Assembly: GCF_000425345.1 (NCBI RefSeq)
Contig: NZ_KE384353.1
Span: 1 to 64,000 of the forward strand
Direction of reading: 5' to 3'
DNA from: Rheinheimera baltica DSM 14885
GTDB taxonomy: Bacteria > Pseudomonadota > Gammaproteobacteria > Enterobacterales > Alteromonadaceae
Length of the DNA stretch: 64,000 bases
This document shows, piece by piece, positions 1-8,234 of this stretch (the stretch's first letter is position 1; the number at the start of each line of letters is the position of its first letter). The notes under the pieces are model-generated. The model was given only the letters and a program-made list of their open reading frames with translations. It was not told the origin of the DNA and made no database searches. Position numbers and translations under genes: made by a program.

Positions 1-231
1 CGGTATCCAATCCGGCTTAGCCGCAGCAATCCGTTCCATCAGATACGTCTTGAAGGGGTCAAGTTTTGAAGCCCGATCAGCACGTTCACTATAGGCTGGC
101 GTTTTAGCAATATCCCGCAGATACTTACGAACAGTATTGCGTGATACATGTAATGTTTTGGCGATAGCACGAATGCTTTGGCCTTGTCGGTGCAACACAT
201 GGATTTCCACTAATAACTCCTGAGTCAGCAT
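1..231 (-). CDS. istA: IS21-family transposase IstA, N-terminal part (partial)
   Basis: Reading the minus strand from ATG at 229-231 gives 77 codons that run off the window edge. The product begins MLTQELLVEIHVLHRQGQSI and continues into a helix-turn-helix with RAIAKTLHVSRNTVRKYL, the N-terminal DNA-binding region typical of IstA transposases. The DDE catalytic domain would lie outside the window. In the family IstA cuts and joins the element ends and works with the ATPase IstB. The gene reads away from the element terminus at 335, the normal orientation for the istA-proximal end. Confidence 0.85.
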   Translation of the reverse strand, partial: MLTQELLVEIHVLHRQGQSIRAIAKTLHVSRNTVRKYLRDIAKTPAYSERADRASKLDPFKTYLMERIAAAKPDWIP

Positions 232-282
232 TAAAATTACACCGCCTTAATTCAATTAATGTCGGCGGTAATTTTGCCTCAG

Positions 283-325
283 GTGGGTCAATTTTAAATT
301 GTCGTTAGTGGGTCAGTTTTACATT
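283..325. repeat. Tandem terminal repeats of the IS21-type element
   Basis: Two direct 18-bp repeats sit at 283-300 and 308-325 and differ at two positions. They lie between the istA start and the element end at 335. In IS21-family elements such repeats bind the transposase and overlap the promoter of istA; that role is inferred here from position. Confidence 0.7.
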
Positions 326-329
326 GCCG

Positions 330-422
330 GTGACAAAACAGAATGGCTTGGGTAGTAATGCTGTGTGCTCAAGAGAGTTTTCTAAAGATTCGTTGTTTGC
401 TTACATGAAAATTTATAAGTAA
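330..422 (+). pseudogene. 3' remnant of an unknown gene cut by the IS element
   Basis: Immediately beyond the IS end an open frame reads KQNGLGSNAVCSREF and on to a TAA stop at 420-422, nine bases before the next start codon. From the IS boundary it encodes about 28 residues with a natural-looking C-terminus (ends FAYMKIYK). An in-frame GTG at 330-332 overlaps the IS end. No ribosome binding site precedes it. The simplest reading is the tail of a gene whose 5' part was removed or displaced by the IS insertion. I do not recognise the family. A chance open frame is possible. Confidence 0.45.
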
Positions 423-431
423 GAGGTATTT

Positions 432-692
432 ATGGACATACTTTTTTTGTTTCTTTTGTTTTTCTTTATTCTCAATGTACTTCCTTGGGTTACAGCGTTA
501 ATGTCAAAGAAGGCCTCTGGTGAAAATAAAATAATCTGGTTCTTAATTTCCTTTTTCCTGTCATGGCTTGGGTTTATTGTCTATTACTACCTCGTAGTTA
601 AACCTGAGTGGAAAGCACGAATGGATGAAAATAAACCCACGAGGATTTTGAGAAATGATAACGGTATGCCTATAAAAATGTATTTAAAATGA
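432..692 (+). CDS. Small two-helix membrane protein, PLDc_N-like
   Basis: An 86-residue protein with a very hydrophobic N-terminal helix (residues 3-23), a short basic loop with MSKKASGENK, and a second membrane helix (about 34-55) ending YYYLVVKPEW, followed by a charged tail. The layout resembles the short membrane domain found alone or at the N-terminus of cardiolipin-synthase-type phospholipase D proteins, but the match is by pattern only and the function is unknown. The start follows AAGAGG by 7 bases. It is AT-rich compared with the rest of the window and lies directly behind the IS remnant, suggesting an acquired segment. Confidence 0.6.
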   Translation: MDILFLFLLFFFILNVLPWVTALMSKKASGENKIIWFLISFFLSWLGFIVYYYLVVKPEWKARMDENKPTRILRNDNGMPIKMYLK

Positions 693-758
693 TGTACTTA
701 ATACGGCAAAACAAAAAATACCAGCGCGCACATAGCAAGTAACGAAAATATTGCGGAC

Positions 759-785
759 AGCGGCTAGCAACAGGTGCTTGCCGCT
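759..785. other. Stem-loop between small genes
   Basis: Two arms AGCGGC (759-764) and GCCGCT (780-785) and inner arms AGCA (766-769) and TGCT (775-778) form an 11-bp helix with one T-T mismatch and a 5-base loop. It lies 24 bases before the VOC gene. A T-rich tail is nearly absent (TTTAT), so it is at best a weak terminator; it could also be a relic of a recombination or repeat site. Confidence 0.4.
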
Positions 786-808
786 TTATGGATGAATAGG
801 AACAACAC

Positions 809-1165
809 ATGTCAGGGCCAGCGCAAAACGGTGTTCTTATCTATTCTGGCGATTTGAACAACCTATCAGAGTTTTATGAGAAACTTTTTGGTATGCGAGT
901 TGTTCGCAAAACCAATGATTTTATTAGCTTAGAAACGAATGGCTTCAACTTAATCATTCATGTACCACCATTCGATATTTCGACTAAAGCCTTCAGCCCC
1001 ATTAAGCTTTTCCTCACAGTAGATGATATGACTATGTCGCGTGAGAAGGCTGTTAAATTAGGTGGCCAATCATTCGAGGGCGAGTGGAGCAATCCAATAT
1101 TTAAAGTATCAAACATCGCAGATCGTGATGGTAACCACATTCAACTTCGTGAGTTCAACAAATGA
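809..1165 (+). CDS. VOC superfamily (glyoxalase/bleomycin-resistance-like) protein
   Basis: A 118-residue protein with the compact beta-alpha-beta-beta-beta pattern of a single VOC module pair: LIYSGDLNNLSEFYEKLFGM at the start, a central strand with FNLIIHV, and the typical C-terminal DRDGNHIQLREF, in which the Glu would be a metal ligand. VOC proteins bind a divalent metal and act as isomerases, dioxygenases or drug-binding proteins; the substrate cannot be told here. Its stop overlaps the ATG of the following esterase (ATGA), so the two are probably co-translated. Confidence 0.85.
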   Translation: MSGPAQNGVLIYSGDLNNLSEFYEKLFGMRVVRKTNDFISLETNGFNLIIHVPPFDISTKAFSPIKLFLTVDDMTMSREKAVKLGGQSFEGEWSNPIFKVSNIADRDGNHIQLREFNK

Positions 1166-2295
1166 AAAAAATAACCGTAAATTTAATACTTGTGATGATG
1201 TGTTTTTTTCACTTTAGCGTTTTTGCTGCTGAAAAATTTGGCAAAATTGAACAAACGACTATTGAGAGCGAAATTTTAACTGAAACGCGCGAGTTGGTTG
1301 TGTACCTGCCAGCGGACTATGAAGAGTCAACGCAATCGTTTCCGGTTTTATATATTACAGACGGTGACATACAAGGACCTCATACCGCTGCAACGCTAGA
1401 TTATTTATCAAAGTTTGATGTAGCACCCAGCATGATAGTGGTTGGTATCGTCAATCCAAGACATAAGCGGGCAGAGGACCTAACATTAACGAAAGACAGT
1501 AACGAACAGTCTAAAAGTGTGGCCGGGGCCGATCGTTTTCTTAGCTATATTGAACAAGAGGTTATTCCATTCATTAAAAGCAGCTATCGCACCTCAGCTT
1601 ACCAGGCATTATCTGGTACATCGCATGGCGGCCAATTTGCAGTAAATGCCTTAATTAAACGCCCAAATTTGTTCAATGGTGTTATTGCGATAAGCCCCTC
1701 ATTGTATTGGAACAATAAACAACTACTGAATTTAGCTGAAGAGGCGCTTAAAAATCAGGCGCTAAAAGGGCGTTTATTCATGTCTATTGCGAATGAAGAA
1801 CCTACTATGACTGAACCGTTTCAACAGCTGGTTGAATTAACTAATAGATACCCAAGTAAAAACCTAAATGTGTTAGTAAAAACCTTTAGTGATGAAAGCC
1901 ATAATTCAACAACATTGCTGGGGCAATATTATGGTTTAAAACATTTATTTCCAAATTGGGCAATACCTGAAACACCGCAAACGCTGGCTGATCTTCAAGC
2001 TGTTTTTAAGGCCCGTTCGGCGCTACTCAACCAAACATTGGTGATCCCAGAAGATAGAGCCGCTGGATATGGCCAGTGGTTACAATACCTAAACCGGCAA
2101 GAAGATGCGTTGGCGCTGCTTAAGTGGAATATTAAAACGTATCCGCGATCGTTAAATGCGCATAGTGCGTTAATAAAAGCCTACTTACATTTTAATTTGC
2201 CGGATGCGGCTAAAGCAGCACTTGAAGCTGCATTAAAGTCGGTAAGTGAACTTAGCACTGAACAAAAAGAGCAGCTTGAAGGCTTATTTACCTAA
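1162..2295 (+). CDS. Secreted alpha/beta hydrolase (esterase D / IroE-type) with helical C-terminal extension
   Basis: 377 residues. Residues 1-22 form a signal peptide ending SVFA. The hydrolase domain (about 28-270) belongs to the putative-esterase family that includes ferri-siderophore esterases: LYITDGD forms the core strand, the nucleophile elbow is GTSHGG with Ser154, and His247 in DESHNS is a good general-base candidate. Residues from about 280 to the end are helical, with a TPR-like stretch around 310-350 (tryptophan-rich start, then YLNRQEDALALLKWNI). The substrate is unknown. The ATG overlaps the stop of the VOC gene. A second member of the same esterase family lies at 28112-28939 without the extension. 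Confidence 0.85.
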   Translation: MKKITVNLILVMMCFFHFSVFAAEKFGKIEQTTIESEILTETRELVVYLPADYEESTQSFPVLYITDGDIQGPHTAATLDYLSKFDVAPSMIVVGIVNPRHKRAEDLTLTKDSNEQSKSVAGADRFLSYIEQEVIPFIKSSYRTSAYQALSGTSHGGQFAVNALIKRPNLFNGVIAISPSLYWNNKQLLNLAEEALKNQALKGRLFMSIANEEPTMTEPFQQLVELTNRYPSKNLNVLVKTFSDESHNSTTLLGQYYGLKHLFPNWAIPETPQTLADLQAVFKARSALLNQTLVIPEDRAAGYGQWLQYLNRQEDALALLKWNIKTYPRSLNAHSALIKAYLHFNLPDAAKAALEAALKSVSELSTEQKEQLEGLFT

Positions 2296-2399
2296 CATTA
2301 AGCTTAAGCAATGTGGCCAGAGATATTGATTTCATGTGTGTTGTTTAACGCTAGCCTTGAGTGATTAAAAACTGTCGTGCAACATTATTAATGGCCGAT

Positions 2400-2425
2400 A
2401 AAACCGCTGCAGGGCAGCGGTTTTT
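2400..2425. terminator. Bidirectional intrinsic terminator (module copy 1)
   Basis: Arms AAAACCGCTGC (2400-2410) and GCAGCGGTTTT (2414-2424) make a perfect 11-bp stem with loop AGG, flanked by A- and T-runs. It lies between the converging esterase gene and the M1/ABC permease gene and can serve both. A near-identical copy lies at 8951-8979. Confidence 0.9.
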
Positions 2426-2458
2426 ATTTAAGTGACAGCTCAAAGAGCGCGGCGCTGA

Positions 2459-5400
2459 TTATTCTTCAACTGCTGCCACTTGTTGCAGCAGCTTAATATC
2501 TGTTCCCAGTAATAACGCATCAACCAGTTGCTGTTGTTTCGCATCGATTAAGCTTTTCAGTGTCCGCACAAAGTCCATCGACGTGGCAGGAGTGTTTGGA
2601 TACGCATGTTGTTGCCACAACAATCGAAGTGCATGGCTTAACACATCATCACCTAATTGCTGACGTAGCATGGCAAAGACTAAGGTCGCGCGTGAATACA
2701 TATCATGCTGCTCTGTCGCATCCACTAATGCTTGCGTTTTAACGCTGGAGCCTATCATCGCACGTTGAAAGCGCTGCCGTTCATAATCAACAAGTGCTTG
2801 CATGGCCTGGCTGCCATAGCGCTGCTCAATTAACACCAGTTCGATGTATTTCGCCAAAGACTCCACCAGAAAGGCGCGGTCTTCCAGTACTCCATTGCCT
2901 AAATCATGGCCAAACCATTGATGCGCGGTTTCGTGTACCGCCCGTCGATAGCGTTGATCGAATCCTGCATCTTTTGCCGGTGTTGCGAGAAAACCCAGCT
3001 GATAGTCAATCATGATCATCTGGGGCAATGCATAGCCACTGGGGCCCACGCTGGGCGTTGCCAACAAGTTCAGCCGCGATCCCCGATATGGCGTAATGTG
3101 TTGTGCCATCCAGCTCAATGTATCTTGCATCGCCAGCATATTAAGCCTTGCCGCCGCGTTTATTTCCGGGCTGTAAACCGACAGCGTGACATTATCGTGC
3201 TGCTCAGTGAGCACCGTATTGCCAGTGGAATACCAGGCTGCGGCATGTCTAATGGGCGCCATAGTGTGATACTCGGCATAACTGCGGTCCTGTTGTTGCC
3301 ATTGCTTAACCAGCTCCCCTTGCGCTAGTGGTGTTTGCGAGGCATCGGTAGATACCACTGAATGCAACGTTACCCAGTCGTAACTGGCGTGGTTTGCGTC
3401 TGGCTTAGCGAACAAGGTTGATGGCTTGGCCAGATTAAGCGGCGCTAAACCATAACGCTGGCGCAGCTGTTTATCGCGAAGGGTGTACTTCGGTTGAAAC
3501 CCAACTGTGGGTAACAATGGAAAGCCACGTATATAACTAAACGACGGTTTGACAAATTGTGGTGTTACCGCTGGCCAATGCTGTGGTTGAGTGAATGTTA
3601 AGCGCGAGCGCAAATGCACCGTGCTGCCCGGGGTGAGTGGGTTTGCTAATGTCAGCGTGTATTGGCTAAGACGTTTATCATAGTGCGAGGTGTAAGCAAC
3701 AGATAGCTCAAGTTGCTCAATCGGCGTTGCCGTAGCATGTCCAATAAGGAGTTTATCGATAGTCTTTGTTGTTCGGTTTTCCAGGGTGTAATTCAGCACA
3801 AAAACCGCGTTACCAGCTTGCGGAAAGAAATCCACATTGGCGTCAATATGGCTGATAACAGGTTGAGCGGCTGACTCCCAGGCGGCGTAGTGTTGTTCGT
3901 ACTCTGCACGCCATTGCTGGCGCAAATCTGAGCTCATCAGTGGTCTTTCATCGATGATGTGATTATGTAAATTAATGCCGGTGATTAATGCAATAAGCAT
4001 AAACACCGCAGAACTGAACGACAGTCTGCGATGTTTATGATTAACCAGCCCAGTGCTGCGGTGTGACCACTGCCCCGCCAGCCATAGCAAGGCTATGGTT
4101 AACACTATCCAGAATGTCATAAAGGGCCAGTACACTGATTGGCTTTGCTCTAACCCCCAAAAGGCATCGGCCGGTTGCAGTGGCGACGCAGCAATATTCC
4201 ACAGTGTGTGGGTAAGGCCTAATTTTCCACTTAGCGGCGTGTATTTCATTAGTAGTATGCCTGCACACCAAGCCCCTGCGATAAGCGGTGAGCGGCAAAT
4301 GCTATGAAAAACGCTAAACAGTGCCCCCAGCAGCCATAACGATAAGGCAACCTTGCTCAATTGCGCCGGATATTGCTCAAGTCTGATGTCACTGTTGGCG
4401 ACTAGTTCAGCCGTAATACTGCCAACACCACTGAGCAACATCAGTAATAAAATAAGCCCACTCAGCGCAATAATGTTGCTGGCAATCAGTATGCCGGAGC
4501 GCACGGGTGTTGCCGAGATCAGTTCAGCCATGGCGGTTTGCCGGTTATACCAACTGACTTGCCACACCCACAACGCGATTAAAAAGCTACCGAGTAATGG
4601 CAGAACATCATCAGTAATGCGATTTAGCGCATCCAAACTAGTGGCACTGATAACGGATAGTGGCTCTGCATAGTTAATACCCGACAGTACCTCATTGAAC
4701 ATAATGAAGGTCCAACCAAGCAGGATAAGTTGGTTCAAGCGCTGCTTAAGCATAAATAACAGTGCCATTCGCGTAAGTTGCCCTAGTTGCCATGCTGCTT
4801 TTGGCGTGGCAGTTACTGTTTGGTAATGCCTGTTTAGATTGGCTGGCTGTTCGGCCTTGCCAGGCATTAGTTTAACGCTGTTGCGTTGGGGTTTAAGCCT
4901 GAAACTGAGTACAAAAAGCCCGATAGCCAGCAGGCAGTAGAACAGTCGGTTTAGATAAAAATGCCCATCGCCATAAAGATCTGGTGCCGTGTTTGGTGCA
5001 ATGTTGTTATACATAGCGATCAGGGGCGTATTGCCAAATGGGTCCAGCAGACGCATTGCATCAAACAACCACACAGAGCGAATGCTACTGCCGGCTAACA
5101 TGGGGGCGCCAGTCAGGCTTGCCAGCACCAGATACATTAGCCATAAGCTGCAAAATATTGCATAGATCACCACGACAGACTTAAAACGTTGGGCGGTGTA
5201 GCATGCTAATGCGGTAAAAAACGCGCAGGCTGGCAGGGCCATTAACGCAAAACCCCAGAGGGTTAAGGCCAACAGTAGCGGCTGAAAACCGTATTCCAGG
5301 CTGAGCGTAATCCACATAATAAAAAAGCCAAGCAGCATGAGGCCGGCACAGAGCAAACACATGACAATGAAACGATACAACAACCGGTGCAGCGGACTTT

Positions 5401-5662
5401 GCGGTGTCACCAAAATTAACTCTGACATACTGTGAGTGTGATCACGTAAAAACACTATTGGCGCCAGAGCGCCGCATAAAAGCGGCAGGGCCATCATCAA
5501 CAGCGTCATCTGCAGAACTTGCAATCGTTTGTCGGCTAAGGTGTCAATTCCACCCATACCTTCAGCAAACACATAGGCGACAAGCGGCAGTAGCACAAAA
5601 GCTAGCCACACCACGGGTTGCCTGGCTAAATAGCGCCATTCGTTATAAAACATCATTAGCAT
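2459..5662 (-). CDS. ABC-2 type permease fused to M1-family aminopeptidase
   Basis: 1067 residues. The N-terminal half (to about 545) is an ABC-2 permease with roughly a dozen membrane helices in two groups of six. The C-terminal half is an extracytoplasmic gluzincin domain: HETAHQWFGH places the zinc ligands and catalytic Glu at His910, Glu911 and His914, with Glu934 in VESLAKY as candidate third ligand, one residue further away than in classic M1 enzymes. The first 20 bases overlap the end of the ATPase gene at 5643, so both are translated from one message. The family is annotated as ABC transporter permease/M1 aminopeptidase; export or processing of peptides at the membrane is a plausible role but unproven. 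Confidence 0.9.
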   Translation of the reverse strand: MLMMFYNEWRYLARQPVVWLAFVLLPLVAYVFAEGMGGIDTLADKRLQVLQMTLLMMALPLLCGALAPIVFLRDHTHSMSELILVTPQSPLHRLLYRFIVMCLLCAGLMLLGFFIMWITLSLEYGFQPLLLALTLWGFALMALPACAFFTALACYTAQRFKSVVVIYAIFCSLWLMYLVLASLTGAPMLAGSSIRSVWLFDAMRLLDPFGNTPLIAMYNNIAPNTAPDLYGDGHFYLNRLFYCLLAIGLFVLSFRLKPQRNSVKLMPGKAEQPANLNRHYQTVTATPKAAWQLGQLTRMALLFMLKQRLNQLILLGWTFIMFNEVLSGINYAEPLSVISATSLDALNRITDDVLPLLGSFLIALWVWQVSWYNRQTAMAELISATPVRSGILIASNIIALSGLILLLMLLSGVGSITAELVANSDIRLEQYPAQLSKVALSLWLLGALFSVFHSICRSPLIAGAWCAGILLMKYTPLSGKLGLTHTLWNIAASPLQPADAFWGLEQSQSVYWPFMTFWIVLTIALLWLAGQWSHRSTGLVNHKHRRLSFSSAVFMLIALITGINLHNHIIDERPLMSSDLRQQWRAEYEQHYAAWESAAQPVISHIDANVDFFPQAGNAVFVLNYTLENRTTKTIDKLLIGHATATPIEQLELSVAYTSHYDKRLSQYTLTLANPLTPGSTVHLRSRLTFTQPQHWPAVTPQFVKPSFSYIRGFPLLPTVGFQPKYTLRDKQLRQRYGLAPLNLAKPSTLFAKPDANHASYDWVTLHSVVSTDASQTPLAQGELVKQWQQQDRSYAEYHTMAPIRHAAAWYSTGNTVLTEQHDNVTLSVYSPEINAAARLNMLAMQDTLSWMAQHITPYRGSRLNLLATPSVGPSGYALPQMIMIDYQLGFLATPAKDAGFDQRYRRAVHETAHQWFGHDLGNGVLEDRAFLVESLAKYIELVLIEQRYGSQAMQALVDYERQRFQRAMIGSSVKTQALVDATEQHDMYSRATLVFAMLRQQLGDDVLSHALRLLWQQHAYPNTPATSMDFVRTLKSLIDAKQQQLVDALLLGTDIKLLQQVAAVEE

Positions 5663-6512
5663 TTACCTTGTGTGATAACTCAAAAAAATAGCGATCTTGC
5701 AGGCTGGCAACGACGGGGATGGCTTCATCACAAGGTTGTAGCTCACTTAGCAGGCGGTATACGGGCAAACCAAAGCGGTAACTTTCACTGAGAACGGTAC
5801 TGCTATCTGCTGGCCGCACCGGACTTTGCCAGATCCGTCCTTGCAGCGGTGCTATCAAGCTTTGTACTTTGCCACTTTCAACAATTCGGCCGGTGTTAAT
5901 GAGTGCTACAAACGGGCATAAATTTTCGATGTCTTCAACAATGTGGGTAGAGAGCAAAATAAGTTTGTCTTTACTGATATTCACCAGCAACGCATGCAAA
6001 CGCTCACGCTCTGCGGGATCGAGCCCTGCGGTGGGTTCATCCATGATTAACAGGTGAGGGTCGCCTAACAAGGCTTGGGCAATGCCAAACCGCTGGCGCA
6101 TACCACCAGAAAATGTGGCGACATTTTTATTGGCAACGCTGCTAAGATTGGTTAGTTCAAGTAAGGTTTCAATTTGCTGCTGTTGTTGTGCTTTGTCGTT
6201 AATGCCCTTTAATATGGCCATGTGCAACAGCATTGCATAGCAGCTCATGTGCGGATAAACACCAAAATATTGTGGCAAGTAACCCAGCTGGCTGCGCAGG
6301 GCCATCGGCTGTTTTAGTGTATCAATGTCGCCAAAGTGTATTTGCCCTTTATCCGGCGTTTGCAAGCAGGCGAGTGTGCGCATTAGGGTAGATTTACCGG
6401 CACCATTTGGCCCTAACAAACCCACCATACCTGTGGGCAACTGCAGATTAATATCACGTAACGCTTGGGTACCGTCTGCATAAGTAACACAGAGGTTGTT
6501 TATTGATAGCAT
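5643..6512 (-). CDS. ABC transporter ATP-binding protein, partner of the M1-permease fusion
   Basis: 289 residues with all ATPase motifs: Walker A GPNGAGKST near residue 34-42, signature FSGGMRQRFG near 139, Walker B LLIMDEPTAGLDP following it, and the switch His in LLSTHIVEDI. The last 70 residues are a C-terminal extension of the ABC-2 subfamily. It is the first gene of the minus-strand operon and overlaps the permease gene by 20 bases. The promoter must lie in the 219-bp region shared with the divergent sensor kinase gene, which contains repeats that could be an operator. Confidence 0.93.
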   Translation of the reverse strand: MLSINNLCVTYADGTQALRDINLQLPTGMVGLLGPNGAGKSTLMRTLACLQTPDKGQIHFGDIDTLKQPMALRSQLGYLPQYFGVYPHMSCYAMLLHMAILKGINDKAQQQQQIETLLELTNLSSVANKNVATFSGGMRQRFGIAQALLGDPHLLIMDEPTAGLDPAERERLHALLVNISKDKLILLSTHIVEDIENLCPFVALINTGRIVESGKVQSLIAPLQGRIWQSPVRPADSSTVLSESYRFGLPVYRLLSELQPCDEAIPVVASLQDRYFFELSHKVNANDVL

Positions 6513-6638
6513 GGCTTTTTCCTTCAGAATCGTGGTTCAGCATAGGCAGCCCGATACCCGCCAACAAGCACACTATGACGAAACCCCCAGTGATGATGAT
6601 GAATGAATCACACCGCTTATTTATCTGGAAAATGCTCC

Positions 6639-6681
6639 TTTTGTCAGTGATATTGGTGTTTTGTCATGTAATCGATGACAA
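6639..6681. promoter_or_regulatory. Candidate LytTR-type operator: direct and inverted TTGTCA repeats
   Basis: TTTTGTCA occurs at 6639-6646 and again at 6659-6666, 20 bp apart, and the second copy is also the left arm of a perfect inverted repeat, TTGTCAT (6661-6667) and ATGACAA (6675-6681) with a 7-base spacer. LytTR regulators generally bind direct repeats about two helical turns apart. The site lies between the divergent ABC/M1 operon and the kinase/regulator operon, so the regulator encoded next door is the natural candidate. This is an inference from position and spacing. Confidence 0.45.
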
Positions 6682-6731
6682 CTACCGTATTTGCAGTCAG
6701 GCTGGCGGTATTGTGCGCCAAGGAGACTAAG

Positions 6732-8234
6732 ATGCAATTTCAGTTGTCAGTTAGGTTTAAACAACAGTTAACCGCCATCATGGAGAATCAGCTGGGATTA
6801 ATCGCGGCGTTGTTACTTGAAACATCAATTCGCAATTTCTCTGTGCATAGCCAAAGCGCGGTGGTATTTATCACAACCTTTCTCCAGCTGGTGCTGCAAA
6901 GCGCACCGTTGCTGCTTGCTCATTATGTCGCATTTCAACCATCGAAACGCTATGCAGCGGTAATCTGGTGTATTGGCTTTATTGTTTATCCAATGCTGTG
7001 TTTTATGTTGGCTGACATGAGTCTTGTGTATGCAAAATGGACACTGTTCGAGATGCAAGCCTGGCTGTTTTTAACCATCGCGAGTATTGGTTTTGGTTTA
7101 AGCCAGCTATTGGCCAGAAGTCATGGCAGCCGTTATACCCTGTTTATATCAAGGTTGTTCTCGCTGAATTCAGTGCTGTTGTTGATGATGGTTGTCTGGG
7201 CGGTGATGATGGCCGGTATCTTTGCTTCAACCGATGATCCGCTACGAAATCAACCGCTACAAGCCGTTATTCGCAGTGACACTGTTATCATGAATTTTGA
7301 ATTGTTTATGCAATACTTGTGGCAGTTTATAGTAATAGGTTCGACTTTTTTATTCGTCTTTTGGCTAAACCGCTATGTGCTGATCCGTCGAATATTGGCC
7401 CGTAGCGGTGTGTTTGCCTATGTCGCAAGTTGCCTGATTAGCATTATTGTGATGACGCCAATATTGTGTGCTGTGGTGTTATGGTTGCCGCTTAATATTC
7501 CGGAATTTACCCTTATACCGTCGCAAGACTACAATGTCTTTGCGCCGATTAATTTTCGCGTTTGTTTTTTCGTTTTAGCGATCAGTGCACCCATCATTTT
7601 GGCGTTTGAACGACAACAGCAAGACAAGGCCTTAGCCGAAATTGCCCAGCGCCAAAGCCAGACTGAACTACAACTGCTGCAGCAACAAGTTAACCCACAC
7701 TTTTTATTTAATACCTTGAATAACTTATATTCGCTAACATTAACCGGTTCTAAGCAAGCGCCCAATCTGGTGTTGCAATTAGCCAACTTGCTACGTTATA
7801 CCGTATACGAAGGTCAACAGCAGCGCGTAACACTATCGCAGGAAATCCGGTATTTGCAGGATTTTTTGGCGCTGCAGGCGATCCGCAGCCCGGATAAATG
7901 CCAACTCAGCACATCGTTCCCAGACCAAGCAGATAAGTGGAAAATAGCGCCGTTATTGTTGATTACCTTGCTTGAAAATGCGTTTAAACATGGCGTTGAA
8001 CCTAGCCAATCGCCATGTACAATTAATCTAAACATTTCTGTTGAGAACGGCTTACTGCTGATGCGCTGTGTTAATAGTTTGCCTGACAAAGCCATTTCGC
8101 ATGCTCCAGGCATCGGGCTTGATAACCTGAAGCGGCGCATGGCGTTACTCTATGGCGGAAAGCACCAATTTATGGCGCAACGACAAGGTGCATTTTGGTG
8201 TGCCGAGCTAACAATGGAACTAGAGCCATGTTAA
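6732..8234 (+). CDS. LytS/AlgZ-type sensor histidine kinase
   Basis: 500 residues from the ATG at 6732, chosen because AAGGAG lies 7 bases upstream; an in-frame ATG further up at 6675 lacks such a site. The N-terminal half has about seven hydrophobic segments and no recognisable ligand domain. The kinase part contains the family's phosphoacceptor box VNPHFLFNTLNNLY with His323, and an ATP-binding site with LLENAFKHG and GIGLDNLKRRM. It phosphorylates a LytTR regulator in this family. The regulator gene follows with a start overlapping this stop. Confidence 0.92.
   Translation: MQFQLSVRFKQQLTAIMENQLGLIAALLLETSIRNFSVHSQSAVVFITTFLQLVLQSAPLLLAHYVAFQPSKRYAAVIWCIGFIVYPMLCFMLADMSLVYAKWTLFEMQAWLFLTIASIGFGLSQLLARSHGSRYTLFISRLFSLNSVLLLMMVVWAVMMAGIFASTDDPLRNQPLQAVIRSDTVIMNFELFMQYLWQFIVIGSTFLFVFWLNRYVLIRRILARSGVFAYVASCLISIIVMTPILCAVVLWLPLNIPEFTLIPSQDYNVFAPINFRVCFFVLAISAPIILAFERQQQDKALAEIAQRQSQTELQLLQQQVNPHFLFNTLNNLYSLTLTGSKQAPNLVLQLANLLRYTVYEGQQQRVTLSQEIRYLQDFLALQAIRSPDKCQLSTSFPDQADKWKIAPLLLITLLENAFKHGVEPSQSPCTINLNISVENGLLLMRCVNSLPDKAISHAPGIGLDNLKRRMALLYGGKHQFMAQRQGAFWCAELTMELEPC

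Larger units (their letters stand above)
1..335 (-). mobile_element. IS21-family insertion sequence, left end (cut by window edge)
   Basis: The segment carries the beginning of an IstA-type transposase gene on the minus strand and a non-coding terminal region at 232-335. That region holds two 18-bp direct copies of a GTGGGTCA-containing motif (283-300 and 308-325, 16 of 18 positions identical, 25 bp apart), the usual arrangement of multiple transposase binding sites at IS21-family ends. The outer end is placed at 335 because the minus strand there begins TGTCACCGG, with the TG-start expected of the family. The rest of the element lies outside the window, so its other end, IstB and the target duplication cannot be checked. 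Confidence 0.8.

Noticed and set aside
693-808. Possible integron attC site between small AT-rich genes
   Set aside because: The hairpin at 759-785 is suggestive, but I could not find the paired RYYYAAC and GTTRRRY core sites at its flanks, and the following genes are coupled rather than separate cassettes.
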